From Treponema medium (GTDB lineage: Bacteria; Spirochaetota; Spirochaetia; Treponematales; Treponemataceae): DNA of 64,000 bases. The notes under the pieces were generated by a model. The model ran no database searches. It had not been told where the DNA came from and saw nothing but the letters and a program-made list of their open reading frames with translations. The stretch spans positions 186,001 to 250,000 of the forward strand of contig NZ_CP031393.1 in NCBI RefSeq assembly GCF_017161265.1. Reading direction: 5' to 3'. This document shows, one piece after another, positions 16,227-25,023 of the stretch. Every line of letters begins with the position of its first letter. Position 1 is the stretch's first letter. Position numbers and translations under genes: made by a program.

Positions 16227-19139
16227 TTACTCTGCAGGGGTTATCTTTATTGTGTAATCTTTACCATGCAAAACATTACCATTGTTTATAACCAATTTAT
16301 AAGTTCCCGCTTGTAACTTTAAGGTGTAAGTCTCAGATGTTAGTTTTGTTTTGTTTGAAATCATTACACTGTTACTGTTATAGAGCCAGAAATCAAGACC
16401 ACTGGAGCCGCTTGCCGTGGCAGCAAAAACTAATCTTGTTTCTTTTAACAGTTTAAACGGGAAACTTACTTGAGAACTTGAGGAAACTGTGCCTGACGTA
16501 TCCAAAATTACACCAAGTTTCCATACGGCATAGAAAGTTTCATCGTCGTCAAGTTTTACTGTTTGTCCTGCACTAAAGTCGGGATACATTCCGTTATAAT
16601 TTGACCAGCCTATAAAACTGTAGTAACTCAGCTCACTTGCAGGAGCCGCTTCCAAAGCATAATTTATACTTTTGCCGTATTCTGCGGTGTTCGTCACGGT
16701 TTTTACGATGTCTGTACCGTTGCCGCCAAGATTATATGTTACAGTATACGTTTTCGGATTCCAGACGGCATACAGCGTAAAGCCTTCGCTATTCGGCAAC
16801 TGTGAATTGGAAAGGGAAACTTCCAATCCCGCACTCATTATTTGTTCTATTTGGTAACCTGAACTTGGTTTTTTGTACGTGCTCCAGCCTACAAAATTTC
16901 CGTTTGAATTCGTAAACGTGTTTGCAGGCAATGTTCCCTCGTATTTTAGCGTAACTGTGTTCAGCAAAAGATTGAGAGTAAATGCTATTCCGCTTCCGCC
17001 GTTTTCAGTATTGGGGTCAAATGTTACCGTAACGGATTCTTTTGCCCATATTGCATACAAAATCTTGTTTTCTGAAGCGGATGCCGATTCTCCTGCCTTG
17101 TACGACACGTATGTAGAATTTGTATGATTTCCCCAGCCCATGAAGACATAACCTGCCCTTGTGAACGTATTTTCCGGAACGATAAATTTGTACGAAGAAC
17201 TTGCCGTATCGTATGCTACGGTTTTTGTAAAATCGCTTCCGACACCTCCGTTTGCATTAAAAGTCAAAACTATGTCGTCTTTCCAAACCGCATAAAATGT
17301 CTTATCTGCATAAATAGATATGCTTTCTTTATCGGTGTATTGAGCAAACGTTTCGCTTGCAGATGTATTCCAGCCGATAAAAGTACTTCCGGCTTTTGTA
17401 AACGGATTTTCATTTAAGGCTGTGGAAACTCCATAAGGCATACTCTGCGTCGTTGTCGTTTCTCCGCCGCTTGTAGTGCCTCCGTTTCCGTTGAATGTGA
17501 TTACAGGATTTTCCTTCCATACGGCGTAAAGTGTGATTGCGGCTTCTGAGAATTTTACTCTTTCTTTATCGTCATATTTTCCGTATGTTGCGTCGCTGGT
17601 TTTAGCCCAACCTGCAAAACCGTAATTTTCTTTTGCAAAGGTGTTTGCTTTTAATTCAGTGTAAGTGTTTGCGGTTATAGTCTGCGTTGCGGTAGTGTTT
17701 CCGTCGGAATCTTTTCCGCCGTTTCCGTCAAAAGTGATAACAACCGGTCCCTTGTACTGCCAGACAGCATATAATGTAGTGTTTGCAGTAAAGTAAACGT
17801 CTGTTTGAGCGTCCGTGTACGTAGCGCTTGTTGAATAAGATGAATTTGACCAGCCTAAGAATTCATAGTTTTCTCGAATAAATGTATTGGATTTCAATTT
17901 ATTATAATTTGTGGGCTTTCCTCCCCAATAACTATAACTCGGTTCGCTTCCGTATTTTACATACTGGCTTGTTTCTTCCGGCGTTGCAGTTCCGTCATTT
18001 TTATTGAACGTAAGTTTTACCGCCTCCGAAGATTTGTCTTCAAGCCAGCAGGCGTATAAATCTTTATCTTCCGTCAAAGTGATTTTTGATTCGTCGGTGT
18101 AAAAATTCGACACCGTTCCATAAGTTTTTGGAAGACTGCTTGAAGTATACCAGCCGTAGAAAACGTAGCCGGTGCGTTCAAATGTATTTTTCAAAAGGTT
18201 TCCAGTTGCGCCGCTTTCCGATTTTTCTAAAGTCTGTTCTTTGTAGTTGTACGTTGAACCTTCGAAGTTTGAATAGTAGGTGATGACGTAATGCGCGTCG
18301 TCATGCCAAAGTGCGTAAAGCGTCATGTCGCTGTCCGCGTAAAATGACCATATTTCCGCTTTGTCGGCGTATTCTTTTTTCTTTGAACTTTTTGATTTTG
18401 ACCAGCCGGCAAAAGACATTCCGTCTCTTGTAAAAGTGTTCGCCCGCAGCGTAAAAGTTTCTCCCTTTTTAACATAATAAGATGTTTCTTCCGGCGTTGC
18501 GGAACCGTCATTTTTGTTATATGTAATCGTGATGCATTGTGATTGTTCAAGCCACACGGCATAAAGTGTTGTGTCTTCGTAAAAATATTCCACACCTTCT
18601 GCGTCTTTGTAGGCAATCTTATAGGAATCGTATGAATAAGTTTTTGTTTTACTCCAGCCCGCAAAAACATAGCCGGTACGAGTAAATGTATTTTTATCCA
18701 ATATAAATTTTTCGCTTGAGGAAGAAACGTTTACCGTTTGAATTTTCGTTTCCGCCTCACTGTCGCCGTCTTTTATAAATCCTGCGTCAAAAGTAACTTT
18801 AAAAGATTCAATTTTTTTCCAAACCGCATAAAAATTAAGGTCTGAGCTTACTTTTACGCTATCGCCTGCCTTGTATTCGGGAGTGGCTGCCTCTGCTGTT
18901 TTTGCCCACCCCAAAAACTCATGCCCCTTCCTTGATTCCGATCGAAAAGATGCAGTTTCGCCTTCTTTGTATTTTAACCAATAAGTCGGAGCTGTTGCAC
19001 CGTCATAGTTCTTGTGATAAGTGATGGTGTAATATGTTGCGCTGCCTCCGGAACCAATACTGGAGCCACAGCTTATAAAAAATGCTTGAACCGTAAAGGC
19101 TAAAAGCATGACCATAAAAAAACGTATCGTTTTTTTCAT
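16227..19139 (-). CDS. InlB B-repeat (Listeria-Bacteroides repeat) surface lipoprotein
   Basis: 970-residue lipoprotein with signal MKKTIRFFMVMLLAF and lipobox FFISC. The body is ten Listeria-Bacteroides repeats of about 65-90 residues. Each opens with a strand like ITYNKNDGSATPEET, has NTFTRxGYxFxGWsk in the middle, and closes with LYAVW (close variants at all ten unit ends). The last 80 or so residues (VSFPFKLLKETRLVFAATAS ... YTIKITP) look like a pre-peptidase C-terminal-type beta domain. Such repeats are known from internalin B and many surface proteins, so a cell-surface role is inferred. GGAGG lies 6 nt before the ATG and is itself part of a 23-bp unit present three times in tandem. Confidence 0.9.
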   Translation of the reverse strand: MKKTIRFFMVMLLAFTVQAFFISCGSSIGSGGSATYYTITYHKNYDGATAPTYWLKYKEGETASFRSESRKGHEFLGWAKTAEAATPEYKAGDSVKVSSDLNFYAVWKKIESFKVTFDAGFIKDGDSEAETKIQTVNVSSSSEKFILDKNTFTRTGYVFAGWSKTKTYSYDSYKIAYKDAEGVEYFYEDTTLYAVWLEQSQCITITYNKNDGSATPEETSYYVKKGETFTLRANTFTRDGMSFAGWSKSKSSKKKEYADKAEIWSFYADSDMTLYALWHDDAHYVITYYSNFEGSTYNYKEQTLEKSESGATGNLLKNTFERTGYVFYGWYTSSSLPKTYGTVSNFYTDESKITLTEDKDLYACWLEDKSSEAVKLTFNKNDGTATPEETSQYVKYGSEPSYSYWGGKPTNYNKLKSNTFIRENYEFLGWSNSSYSTSATYTDAQTDVYFTANTTLYAVWQYKGPVVITFDGNGGKDSDGNTTATQTITANTYTELKANTFAKENYGFAGWAKTSDATYGKYDDKERVKFSEAAITLYAVWKENPVITFNGNGGTTSGGETTTTQSMPYGVSTALNENPFTKAGSTFIGWNTSASETFAQYTDKESISIYADKTFYAVWKDDIVLTFNANGGVGSDFTKTVAYDTASSSYKFIVPENTFTRAGYVFMGWGNHTNSTYVSYKAGESASASENKILYAIWAKESVTVTFDPNTENGGSGIAFTLNLLLNTVTLKYEGTLPANTFTNSNGNFVGWSTYKKPSSGYQIEQIMSAGLEVSLSNSQLPNSEGFTLYAVWNPKTYTVTYNLGGNGTDIVKTVTNTAEYGKSINYALEAAPASELSYYSFIGWSNYNGMYPDFSAGQTVKLDDDETFYAVWKLGVILDTSGTVSSSSQVSFPFKLLKETRLVFAATASGSSGLDFWLYNSNSVMISNKTKLTSETYTLKLQAGTYKLVINNGNVLHGKDYTIKITPAE

Positions 19140-19141
19140 AA

Positions 19142-19203
19142 AGAGACCTCCATTCTTTTTATACAGAGACCTCCATTCTTTTTATACAGAGACCTCCATT
19201 CTT
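19142..19203 (-). repeat. Tandem 23-bp repeats carrying the ribosome binding site
   Basis: Copies at 19142-19164 and 19165-19187 are identical, followed by a partial third at 19188-19203. On the minus strand each copy contains AATGGAGGTCTCT, so three GGAGG motifs stand in a row before the 19139 start. Only the nearest is at working distance. Confidence 0.85.
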
Positions 19204-19954
19204 CCACCCCAAGAACATTTTACCATCTTTTATACCGTGTGAGCTACTGTTTTTTTGACACTATTTATAATGCGGAATCCCTGTTCTAAATCATACAAAT
19301 AGCACGATTTAGAACATCCCATTTAAAGGTACCCTATTCCGAAACGGAAGTTTCCGAACAGATTTAGTAACCGCATAAGACTGATTTTTGGGAGGGACGG
19401 GGGGGGGGCAAGTGTATTCAGCGACTGCATCGTAGTTATGGAGACCGCCTTGTTTGACGGCATAGCGTACATTTCTCCGCCTCCTCGAACAAAGGATATG
19501 CTTTCGGCGAGAACTTCGATCGTTGCGCTCACTACCGAATTTGCATCGCACACCTGCCCTGTTTACTGCTGCCACATGCTGCACAGGCTTGTGCAATATT
19601 GCGAATATCGTTTCAGCGGTAACACAACCACATCAATCACCGCCAGAATTTCATCGATTGTCGCTGTACATTGTAACAGATTTGGTTATTGTTTAGAATA
19701 AGAAAACCGCAGCAAGTTTCAGCAATGCTCAATTTGACTGCAATCGATAACCGGTTGCGTTACCGTAATACTGATATTCAAATAGTATAATCGGCTGTAA
19801 GATATTTTCCCCGCGCCGATTTTTTAATTCGCTCATGATAGAAAAAATTGACAACAACAGGCGGTGCATCATATTTCATTTCTCTACACATCCTCGGTGA
19901 ATGATAGTTTTAGATCATTGTAATATACGAATAAATGTCATACTTGTTTAGTAC
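19204..19954. pseudogene. Gene-free stretch with a possible decayed minus-strand fragment and a G10 tract
   Basis: No intact gene is visible. On the minus strand, from about 19670 to 19400, one frame reads TATIDEILAVIDVVV, then an in-frame stop, then VCDANSVVSATIEVLAESIS and FVRGGGEMYAMP. This is protein-like but interrupted and not assignable. It ends at a run of ten G (19399-19408 on the plus strand). The rest, including the 19700-19954 stretch before the insertion sequence, shows nothing I can name. Confidence 0.35.
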
Positions 19955-19961
19955 TGCTATT
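19955..19961. repeat. Left target-site duplication of the IS
   Basis: TGCTATT, identical to 21200-21206. One ambiguous base next to the inverted repeat could make it 8 bp. Confidence 0.75.
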
Positions 19962-21199
19962 GCACGGAAATCAATTTTTGAGTGAAGGTATTAAAACAGA
20001 AGAAAAAATGCTAAAGTGAGAGCATGAGGTGGGAAGAATTAGAAGATGCACTTGAAGTGCTTCAAAGCGAGCGGGAGTACGACGGATATTTTTGCAGCAT
20101 AAAAGATGCGGTTATCATCGTTATTTTGGGAAGCCTCTGCGATCTGAAAAGCGTAAAGAAAATACATGCGTGGGCAACGAGTGAGCATGTAAAAGTGTTT
20201 CTTGAAAAAGAATTCGGTATAAAAAGAATACCGTGTTACTGGTGGCTGTTAAGTCTTTTGGCAATGGTAAGCCCTGAATCACTTAATCGGTGTATGAAAA
20301 ACTGGGTAAGCTCATTGGTACCGCATCTTGCGGAAAAGCTTGAAGCGGAAGAAGAAGAGCAAAATAAGAAGAAGAAAAAAAGCTTGACGATTGCAATAGA
20401 CGGGAAAGAAATCCGCTCGACAGGGAAAATGAAGAAGTATGACAGTCCGTTACACATTGTCAGCGCGCAGATAGGCGAACTAGGGCTCACTCTTGCGCAG
20501 GAAACAGTGCAATCAAAGAGTAACGAGATACCGGCGGTACAAGAGCTGATAAAGACACTTGAGATAGAAGGATGCATGGTAGTTGCCGATGCTTTAAACT
20601 GTCAAATACAGACTGCACAGGCAATTATCGATGCAAAAGCCGACTATTTATTAAGTGCGAAAGGTAATCAGAAAGAGTTGATGAACGATATAGCAGCGTA
20701 TGTCCAAGATGAAAAACTACGTTCAACGATGGATAGCGTTACCCAAACGGAAAAAGGACACGGACGGATAGAAACGAGAAGTGCGTATACTACTGATGAT
20801 GTTGAATGGCAGCCGGGAGGCAGGGTATGGCCGGCTGTTAAATGCATTGGAGTGGTGCATACACGATTTGAGACAGACAAAGGGGTAACGGAGCAATGGC
20901 ACTATTATATTTCAAGTAAAGTGTTGAGTGCCGAGGAGCTTTTACATCATGCGAGAACTGAATGGTCGGTAGAATCGATGCACTGGTTGCTTGATGTTCA
21001 TTTTGACGAAGATAAATGCAGGATTCAGAGTAAGAATATACAGCAGAATCTGAATATGCTCCATAAAGTAGCGCTTAATATCGTGCGCATATACAAGCGG
21101 GAAACTCAATCAAAACTGGCTTTGAACGGTATTATGTTCCGCGCGCTTATGAATCCTCACGACTTATTACCGCTTTTAGACAAAAATTGATTTCCGTGC
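19962..21199 (+). mobile_element. Intact ISAs1-family insertion sequence (1238 bp)
   Basis: Perfect 19-bp inverted repeats GCACGGAAATCAATTTTTG (19962-19980) and its complement (21181-21199) enclose one transposase gene whose stop codon lies inside the right repeat. The element is flanked by the 7-bp direct repeat TGCTATT (19955-19961 and 21200-21206), consistent with target-site duplication. Intact ends, gene and duplication suggest recent movement. Confidence 0.93.
20024..21190 (+). CDS. ISAs1-family transposase
   Basis: 388-residue DDE transposase: N-terminal helical DNA-binding part with GSLCDLKSVKKIHAWA, then the RNase-H-like core. Candidate catalytic acids are the Asp in AIDGKEIRS, the Asp in VVADALNCQ and the Glu in EWSVESMHW, followed by the family's LDVHFDEDKCRIQ and NLNMLHKVALNI. 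Length and all landmarks are complete and there is no frameshift, so it should be active. The start at 20024 has only a weak GTGAGAG in front. The stop overlaps the right inverted repeat. Confidence 0.95.
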   Translation: MRWEELEDALEVLQSEREYDGYFCSIKDAVIIVILGSLCDLKSVKKIHAWATSEHVKVFLEKEFGIKRIPCYWWLLSLLAMVSPESLNRCMKNWVSSLVPHLAEKLEAEEEEQNKKKKKSLTIAIDGKEIRSTGKMKKYDSPLHIVSAQIGELGLTLAQETVQSKSNEIPAVQELIKTLEIEGCMVVADALNCQIQTAQAIIDAKADYLLSAKGNQKELMNDIAAYVQDEKLRSTMDSVTQTEKGHGRIETRSAYTTDDVEWQPGGRVWPAVKCIGVVHTRFETDKGVTEQWHYYISSKVLSAEELLHHARTEWSVESMHWLLDVHFDEDKCRIQSKNIQQNLNMLHKVALNIVRIYKRETQSKLALNGIMFRALMNPHDLLPLLDKN

Positions 21200-21206
21200 T
21201 GCTATT
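21200..21206. repeat. Right target-site duplication of the IS
   Basis: TGCTATT directly after the right inverted repeat, matching 19955-19961. It lies 20 bp past the end of the VOC gene. Confidence 0.75.
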
Positions 21207-21226
21207 GCCGTTAGCGGTATACCAGA

Positions 21227-21610
21227 TTACACCGTAATTTCAATTTGATTATCTTCAATTGCGACAATACAACTTTCGTAATATCCGTCTCCGGTAGTCC
21301 GCGCCCCACTCACAACTTCAAAGCCTGCCTTTTTAAGTTTTTCAGTTAAGGCATCAACCGCATCTTTGCTTCCGACGGAAAATGCAATATGGATATAGCC
21401 TGTACGCGCAAGAGGTTTCTCACAATCAGCTACGTGAGGTTTTTTCATAATTTCCAGCCGTGCACCTTCATCAAAGGTGATAAAATATGAACGGAAATCT
21501 GTCGTTTTATTATGGTACTCGGCATTGGGGTGTCCGCCAAAATAGTCAACAAAAAAGTCTTTTGCTTTTTCCAAATCATTGACATACATGGCAATATGTT
21601 CAATCTTCAT
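21227..21610 (-). CDS. VOC (glyoxalase/bleomycin resistance) family protein
   Basis: 127 residues, one complete vicinal-oxygen-chelate domain made of two beta-alpha-beta modules. Candidate metal ligands sit at the usual places: His in IEHIAMYV, Glu in RLEIMKK, His in IHIAFSV and Glu in the terminal IEITV. That set resembles lactoylglutathione lyase-type enzymes, but small VOC proteins have many activities, so no substrate is claimed. It stands alone. The insertion sequence landed just beyond its stop codon and may have separated it from its terminator. Confidence 0.85.
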   Translation of the reverse strand: MKIEHIAMYVNDLEKAKDFFVDYFGGHPNAEYHNKTTDFRSYFITFDEGARLEIMKKPHVADCEKPLARTGYIHIAFSVGSKDAVDALTEKLKKAGFEVVSGARTTGDGYYESCIVAIEDNQIEITV

Positions 21611-21703
21611 TTCAGGCTTCCGTAATTGTCATTGAGGTAATTATTTTTACTTCCTTTGTTGATAGGGTTTAACTTCGCTTACTACCATATTTTCTTCCGG
21701 TAT

Positions 21704-22312
21704 TTATACGGTTTCGTTTTTTTCGAAATATTTTTTAACGAGGTTCTTTGTGATAAGCGCCCCTCCTATTCCGCCGATAACAGCGCAGCATAAAATAGCA
21801 TACCATATCTTCCCATTGAATGCTACTTTGGCAAGTGACTGTGCATAAGTGAAACCTCTGCGTTTTTCCGCAAGGCTCATAAACCGGCTGTAATTAAAAA
21901 GCAATAGTATAGTCGGCGCAGACATATTCAGATTAAAAAATACAAAGGACAGCAAATACATCTTCTGCGATTTATAGTTACCCAAGAATAGAATCAACTC
22001 TGCCGTAAGCGCCGCTGCTAATGAAAAGAGTATCGCATATAAACTTTGATAACAGGTCGTAACCGTAAAAAGTACGCCAAATATCAAAGCCGTACCGAAC
22101 TTATGTACTTTCAGCATGCAGTACATATACACCGTGCTGCACACCAAGCCAACGATCAGCGGCGCCATAAAATAGAGAATAGGCGAGATTGCGGCAGATC
22201 CTATCATAATAATCAGCAGCAGCACAATGTATATCGCACCGAATACACCTGTATAGATAAAATCCTTAATGCCCATTTTTTTATCTGATAAAGATGATGT
22301 TGTTGAAGTCAT
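21704..22312 (-). CDS. MptD-like putative ECF transporter S component (Trep_Strep family)
   Basis: About 202 residues with five to six membrane helices, starting MTSTTSSLSDKKMGIKDFI. The overall pattern (GIKDFIYTGVFGAIY, YFMAPLIVGLVCSTVYMY, a loop with RGFTYAQSLA) matches the MptD/Trep_Strep family, which is thought to supply substrate binding in energy-coupling factor importers. No ECF ATPase or T-component gene is nearby, so it would have to share a module encoded elsewhere. The start at 22312 has AAGGAG about 10 nt upstream; a further 16 in-frame codons upstream are unsupported. It lies downstream of the NYN gene on the same strand. Confidence 0.78.
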   Translation of the reverse strand: MTSTTSSLSDKKMGIKDFIYTGVFGAIYIVLLLIIMIGSAAISPILYFMAPLIVGLVCSTVYMYCMLKVHKFGTALIFGVLFTVTTCYQSLYAILFSLAAALTAELILFLGNYKSQKMYLLSFVFFNLNMSAPTILLLFNYSRFMSLAEKRRGFTYAQSLAKVAFNGKIWYAILCCAVIGGIGGALITKNLVKKYFEKNETV

Positions 22313-22366
22313 CGTTTTGTAACTCCTTATATTTGCATACGTAATAGCAGTATATAACAAAGCCGT

Positions 22367-23302
22367 CTATCGGAGTTCCACATCCGTTGCTTTACCGTTT
22401 CGTTCAGCAAAGTTATCCCCGTTTGCATTCGGTTCCTTAAACACCTTGAAGCGCACCTGCATTCCTTCCGTAATTTTTTTGCGGCGAGACGATTTAGTAA
22501 GGTTCGTAAGACCGAAGTAGAAATCGCCGTGATCAACGGTTTCGATGATTCCCCAGTTTCCCTTAAAACGTTTAATGGTACCGCTCAGCATATCGCTTTT
22601 TTGTTGTTCTTTCGCTTTAATCCAATGGTTGGGCGGAACCAGTTTATCGGTTGTCATTTCATATTGATCGGGAAAGGCTTCAAGAATTTCTCGTAAGGTA
22701 TTATGGTTATATGATCGGGGATCAAATTCCGGCATACTCCGCCTGATAGATTTTCCCAAATCGGAAAGACTGACCCATCCGTCTTCCGTCATTCGTGAGT
22801 TTTTATAGGCATGGTTCAGCAATTTCTCCAGAGAATCGAAGGGGGAGTCTTGACTTTCCTCTTCAGGGGTTGCAGCGCTATCGAGATTTTCCAGATACTT
22901 AAATTCATTGCAGGCATTTACCCAAAGCGCCTTAGCGTTTTGTTTTCCAATACCGAGTACATAAAGGCCGTATTCCCGCAATTTAAGGGCAAGACTGTAG
23001 TAGTCTGAATCCGTCGAAACGATGCAAACAGCGTTAATGCTTTTATTGGTATTAGCCAACTCGATAGCATCCATGATAATGGTATTATCAGTTGCATTCG
23101 GACCGTTGCGGAATTGCTGCACCGGACGAATGGGAATTTTTTCAAGCCAATTTTTCCATCCGTTCATATTCGGTGTTGTCCAGTCGCCGTATAAACGCTT
23201 TATCAGTAATTCACCTTCCTTAGAAACCTCGGTGATGATAGATTCCAAAAAACTCGGCGGGATATTGTCACCGTCGATTAGCAATACATATTTTCTATCC
23301 AT
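22367..23302 (-). CDS. NYN (PIN-like) nuclease-domain protein with LOTUS and cold-shock-like domains
   Basis: About 311 residues in three parts. Residues 1-140 form a NYN/LabA-type PIN-like nuclease domain: VLLIDGDNIPP, the ATDNTIIMDAIELA acidic segment and CIVSTDSDYYSLALKLRE carry the expected Asp residues. Residues about 160-235 look like an OST-HTH/LOTUS RNA-binding fold (WVSLSDLGKSIRRSMPEFDP). The C-terminus (SGTIKRFKGNWGIIE ... DFYFGLTNLT) resembles a cold-shock OB fold. An RNA-cleaving or RNA-regulating role is inferred. The start at 23302 is fixed by a promoter ending 7 nt upstream. An ATG at 23341 directly follows the T run of a terminator and is rejected. Confidence 0.83.
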   Translation of the reverse strand: MDRKYVLLIDGDNIPPSFLESIITEVSKEGELLIKRLYGDWTTPNMNGWKNWLEKIPIRPVQQFRNGPNATDNTIIMDAIELANTNKSINAVCIVSTDSDYYSLALKLREYGLYVLGIGKQNAKALWVNACNEFKYLENLDSAATPEEESQDSPFDSLEKLLNHAYKNSRMTEDGWVSLSDLGKSIRRSMPEFDPRSYNHNTLREILEAFPDQYEMTTDKLVPPNHWIKAKEQQKSDMLSGTIKRFKGNWGIIETVDHGDFYFGLTNLTKSSRRKKITEGMQVRFKVFKEPNANGDNFAERNGKATDVELR

Positions 23303-23309
23303 ACCAACT

Positions 23310-23337
23310 ATTGTATTCTTATTTGTATCTTTTGCAA
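23310..23337 (-). promoter_or_regulatory. Promoter of the NYN-LOTUS gene, leaderless geometry
   Basis: TTGCAA (23337-23332), 16 nt, TACAAT (23315-23310), then 7 nt to the ATG at 23302 on the minus strand. It begins right after the terminator at 23342-23374. Confidence 0.55.
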
Positions 23338-23341
23338 GCAT

Positions 23342-23374
23342 AAAAAAAGGGCATTCATACCCTAATGAATGCCC
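23342..23374 (-). terminator. Intrinsic terminator upstream of the NYN gene
   Basis: A perfect 10-bp stem (GGGCATTCAT with ATGAATGCCC) with a 6-nt loop is followed on the minus strand by seven T. It should stop transcription coming from the purine permease gene. Confidence 0.85.
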
Positions 23375-23400
23375 GAAATTTTTTAACTGTGGAATAGGGA

Positions 23401-23550
23401 AACACTGACTAATTCGAATGCGAATTAACCAGTGTTAATATTAAAATTTCTTGTTTCGTAATAAGTCTATATATTATAGGCAATTAAAGACTTATGAGAA
23501 ACAAGAGGAAGTACTGATTAAATGCGCTCCTCGCTTTAATCAGCACTTCC
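23401..23550. repeat. Three consecutive hairpins between purine permease and NYN gene
   Basis: Inverted repeats lie at 23401-23436 (imperfect, AACACTG arms), 23450-23505 (CTTGTTTC with GAAACAAG, long loop) and 23507-23550 (16-bp arms with one mismatch, 12-nt loop). The last begins 6 bp past the permease stop codon. Together with the terminator they form four hairpins in 210 bp. Confidence 0.7.
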
Positions 23551-23555
23551 ATAGT

Positions 23556-24854
23556 TTAATTGAAAATAATCCTTAAGAGGAAGATAACGAACAATACCCA
23601 TGTAATAAGCGGGATTTGCTTAAACTTACCGGTTACCGCCTTCAAAATAACATAGGACATGATACCGTAAACGATACCTTCGGCGATACTGTAGGCAAAC
23701 GGCATCATAACGATTGTTAAGAATGCCGGAATACCTTCCGTAGGATCTGTGAAATCGATTTCGGCTGCGGCACTCAGCATCAGGAATCCGACAATGATAA
23801 GAGCCGGCGCAGTAGCTGCTGACGGGATTAATAAGAAAAGCGGTGAGAAAATCAACGCAATTAAGAAGAACACACCGGTTGTCAACGCTGTTAAACCGGT
23901 TCGTCCGCCGGCTGCTACACCGGAAGTACTTTCGACAAAGCTGGTAACCGTAGAGGTTCCCATCATAGCGCCGAAAACCGTACCGATAGCATCGGATAAT
24001 AACGCTTGCTTTACTCGCGGAATGTCCCCGTCTTTGTCGACAAGCCCTGCACGGTTGGTAACACCGACTAAAGTACCGACCGTATCAAAAATATCGACAA
24101 AAAGGAACGAGAAGAATACTGTAAAGAACTGGAAACTGAATACATTGCTAAAATCAAAATTCCAGAAAACCGGAGCTGCCGGCACGCTTACGATTGACCA
24201 ATTTTCCCAACCGCCAAACGGTACGGTAACCCCCATCGGAATACCGATTACGGTAGTAATCAAAATTCCAAGAAGAATTGATCCCGGAACACGCAGCACA
24301 TACAAAACTGCGGTAATAACCAAGCCGATAATTCCTAATAGGGCGGGTCCCGAAGTAACGTTGCCGAGACCGACTAACGTTGCAGGGTTATCAACGATAA
24401 TTTCCGCATTTTTCATACCGATTAAGGTGATGAAAAGTCCAATACCTGCTGCAACAGCTTTTTTCAGATTGATGGGGATTGATTCAACGATTGCTTCCCG
24501 TACATTGAAAAAAGACAGCAGAATAAACAGCAACCCTTCGAGGAATACTGCCGTTAATGCAGTAGCGGGTGAATACTTCATTCCGATAACGACGGTATAC
24601 GTGAAGAAAGCATTTAACCCCATACCGGGAGCGAGTGCAACAGGCAGATTAGCGAGTACCGCCATCATCAAGGTTGCAATTGCCGCAGATAATGCGGTAG
24701 CCGTAAACACACTGCCGGGGTTTAAGCCCGCATCACTTAAAATGAGCGGGTTAACGGCAAGGATATACGCCATTGCAAGGAATGTTGTTAAGCCTGCAAT
24801 GATTTCGGTACGCACATTTGTTTTGTGCGCTTGAAGCTGAAAGAGTTTTTCCAT
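23556..24854 (-). CDS. NCS2-family purine (adenine/guanine/hypoxanthine) permease
   Basis: 432 residues, AzgA/PbuG-like branch of nucleobase permeases. Typical landmarks are the N-terminal RTEIIAGLTTFLAMAYILAVNP, LAPGMGLNAFFTY, FLFVDIFDTVGTLVGV, GTSTVTSFVESTSGVAAGGRTGL and the C-terminal PFAYSIAEGIVYGI. It imports purine bases by cation symport at the inner membrane. GGAGG lies 6 nt before the ATG. This is the second purine permease of the window, from a different NCS2 branch than the one at 2611, which suggests reliance on salvage. Its own promoter is seen; no riboswitch core was recognised in the leader. Confidence 0.93.
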   Translation of the reverse strand: MEKLFQLQAHKTNVRTEIIAGLTTFLAMAYILAVNPLILSDAGLNPGSVFTATALSAAIATLMMAVLANLPVALAPGMGLNAFFTYTVVIGMKYSPATALTAVFLEGLLFILLSFFNVREAIVESIPINLKKAVAAGIGLFITLIGMKNAEIIVDNPATLVGLGNVTSGPALLGIIGLVITAVLYVLRVPGSILLGILITTVIGIPMGVTVPFGGWENWSIVSVPAAPVFWNFDFSNVFSFQFFTVFFSFLFVDIFDTVGTLVGVTNRAGLVDKDGDIPRVKQALLSDAIGTVFGAMMGTSTVTSFVESTSGVAAGGRTGLTALTTGVFFLIALIFSPLFLLIPSAATAPALIIVGFLMLSAAAEIDFTDPTEGIPAFLTIVMMPFAYSIAEGIVYGIMSYVILKAVTGKFKQIPLITWVLFVIFLLRIIFN

Positions 24855-24902
24855 AAAGTAGCCTCCTTTTAGAATAAATGAGTACCAATCAGCGCTATTA
24901 CC

Positions 24903-24931
24903 AGTGTAGCACGAAATGTTTGTTTCCGCAA
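24903..24931 (-). promoter_or_regulatory. Promoter of the purine permease gene
   Basis: TTGCGG (24931-24926), 17 nt, TACACT (24908-24903) on the minus strand. The predicted leader of about 40-45 nt contains the GGAGG. This is a conventional leader, unlike several neighbours. Confidence 0.6.
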
Positions 24932-25023
24932 GAAAATTTTTTTGCTTCTTGACTTTTTTTTAGGCTACCTTATTTATCTTTAGGATATGCGTCCGGTGCG
25001 GTACAGATTAACGATGCCATAAG

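Noticed and set aside
19438-19701. Plus-strand 87-codon frame in the gap before the IS
   Set aside because: It is antisense to the more protein-like decayed fragment and has no start signal.
23749-24834. A 361-codon plus-strand frame opposite the purine permease gene
   Set aside because: Its codons mirror the hydrophobic permease gene (low-complexity Pro, Thr, Ile, Lys), with no family likeness and no ribosome binding site.
24855-24902. Purine riboswitch before the adenine/guanine-type permease
   Set aside because: The predicted leader is only about 45 nt, too short for the aptamer.
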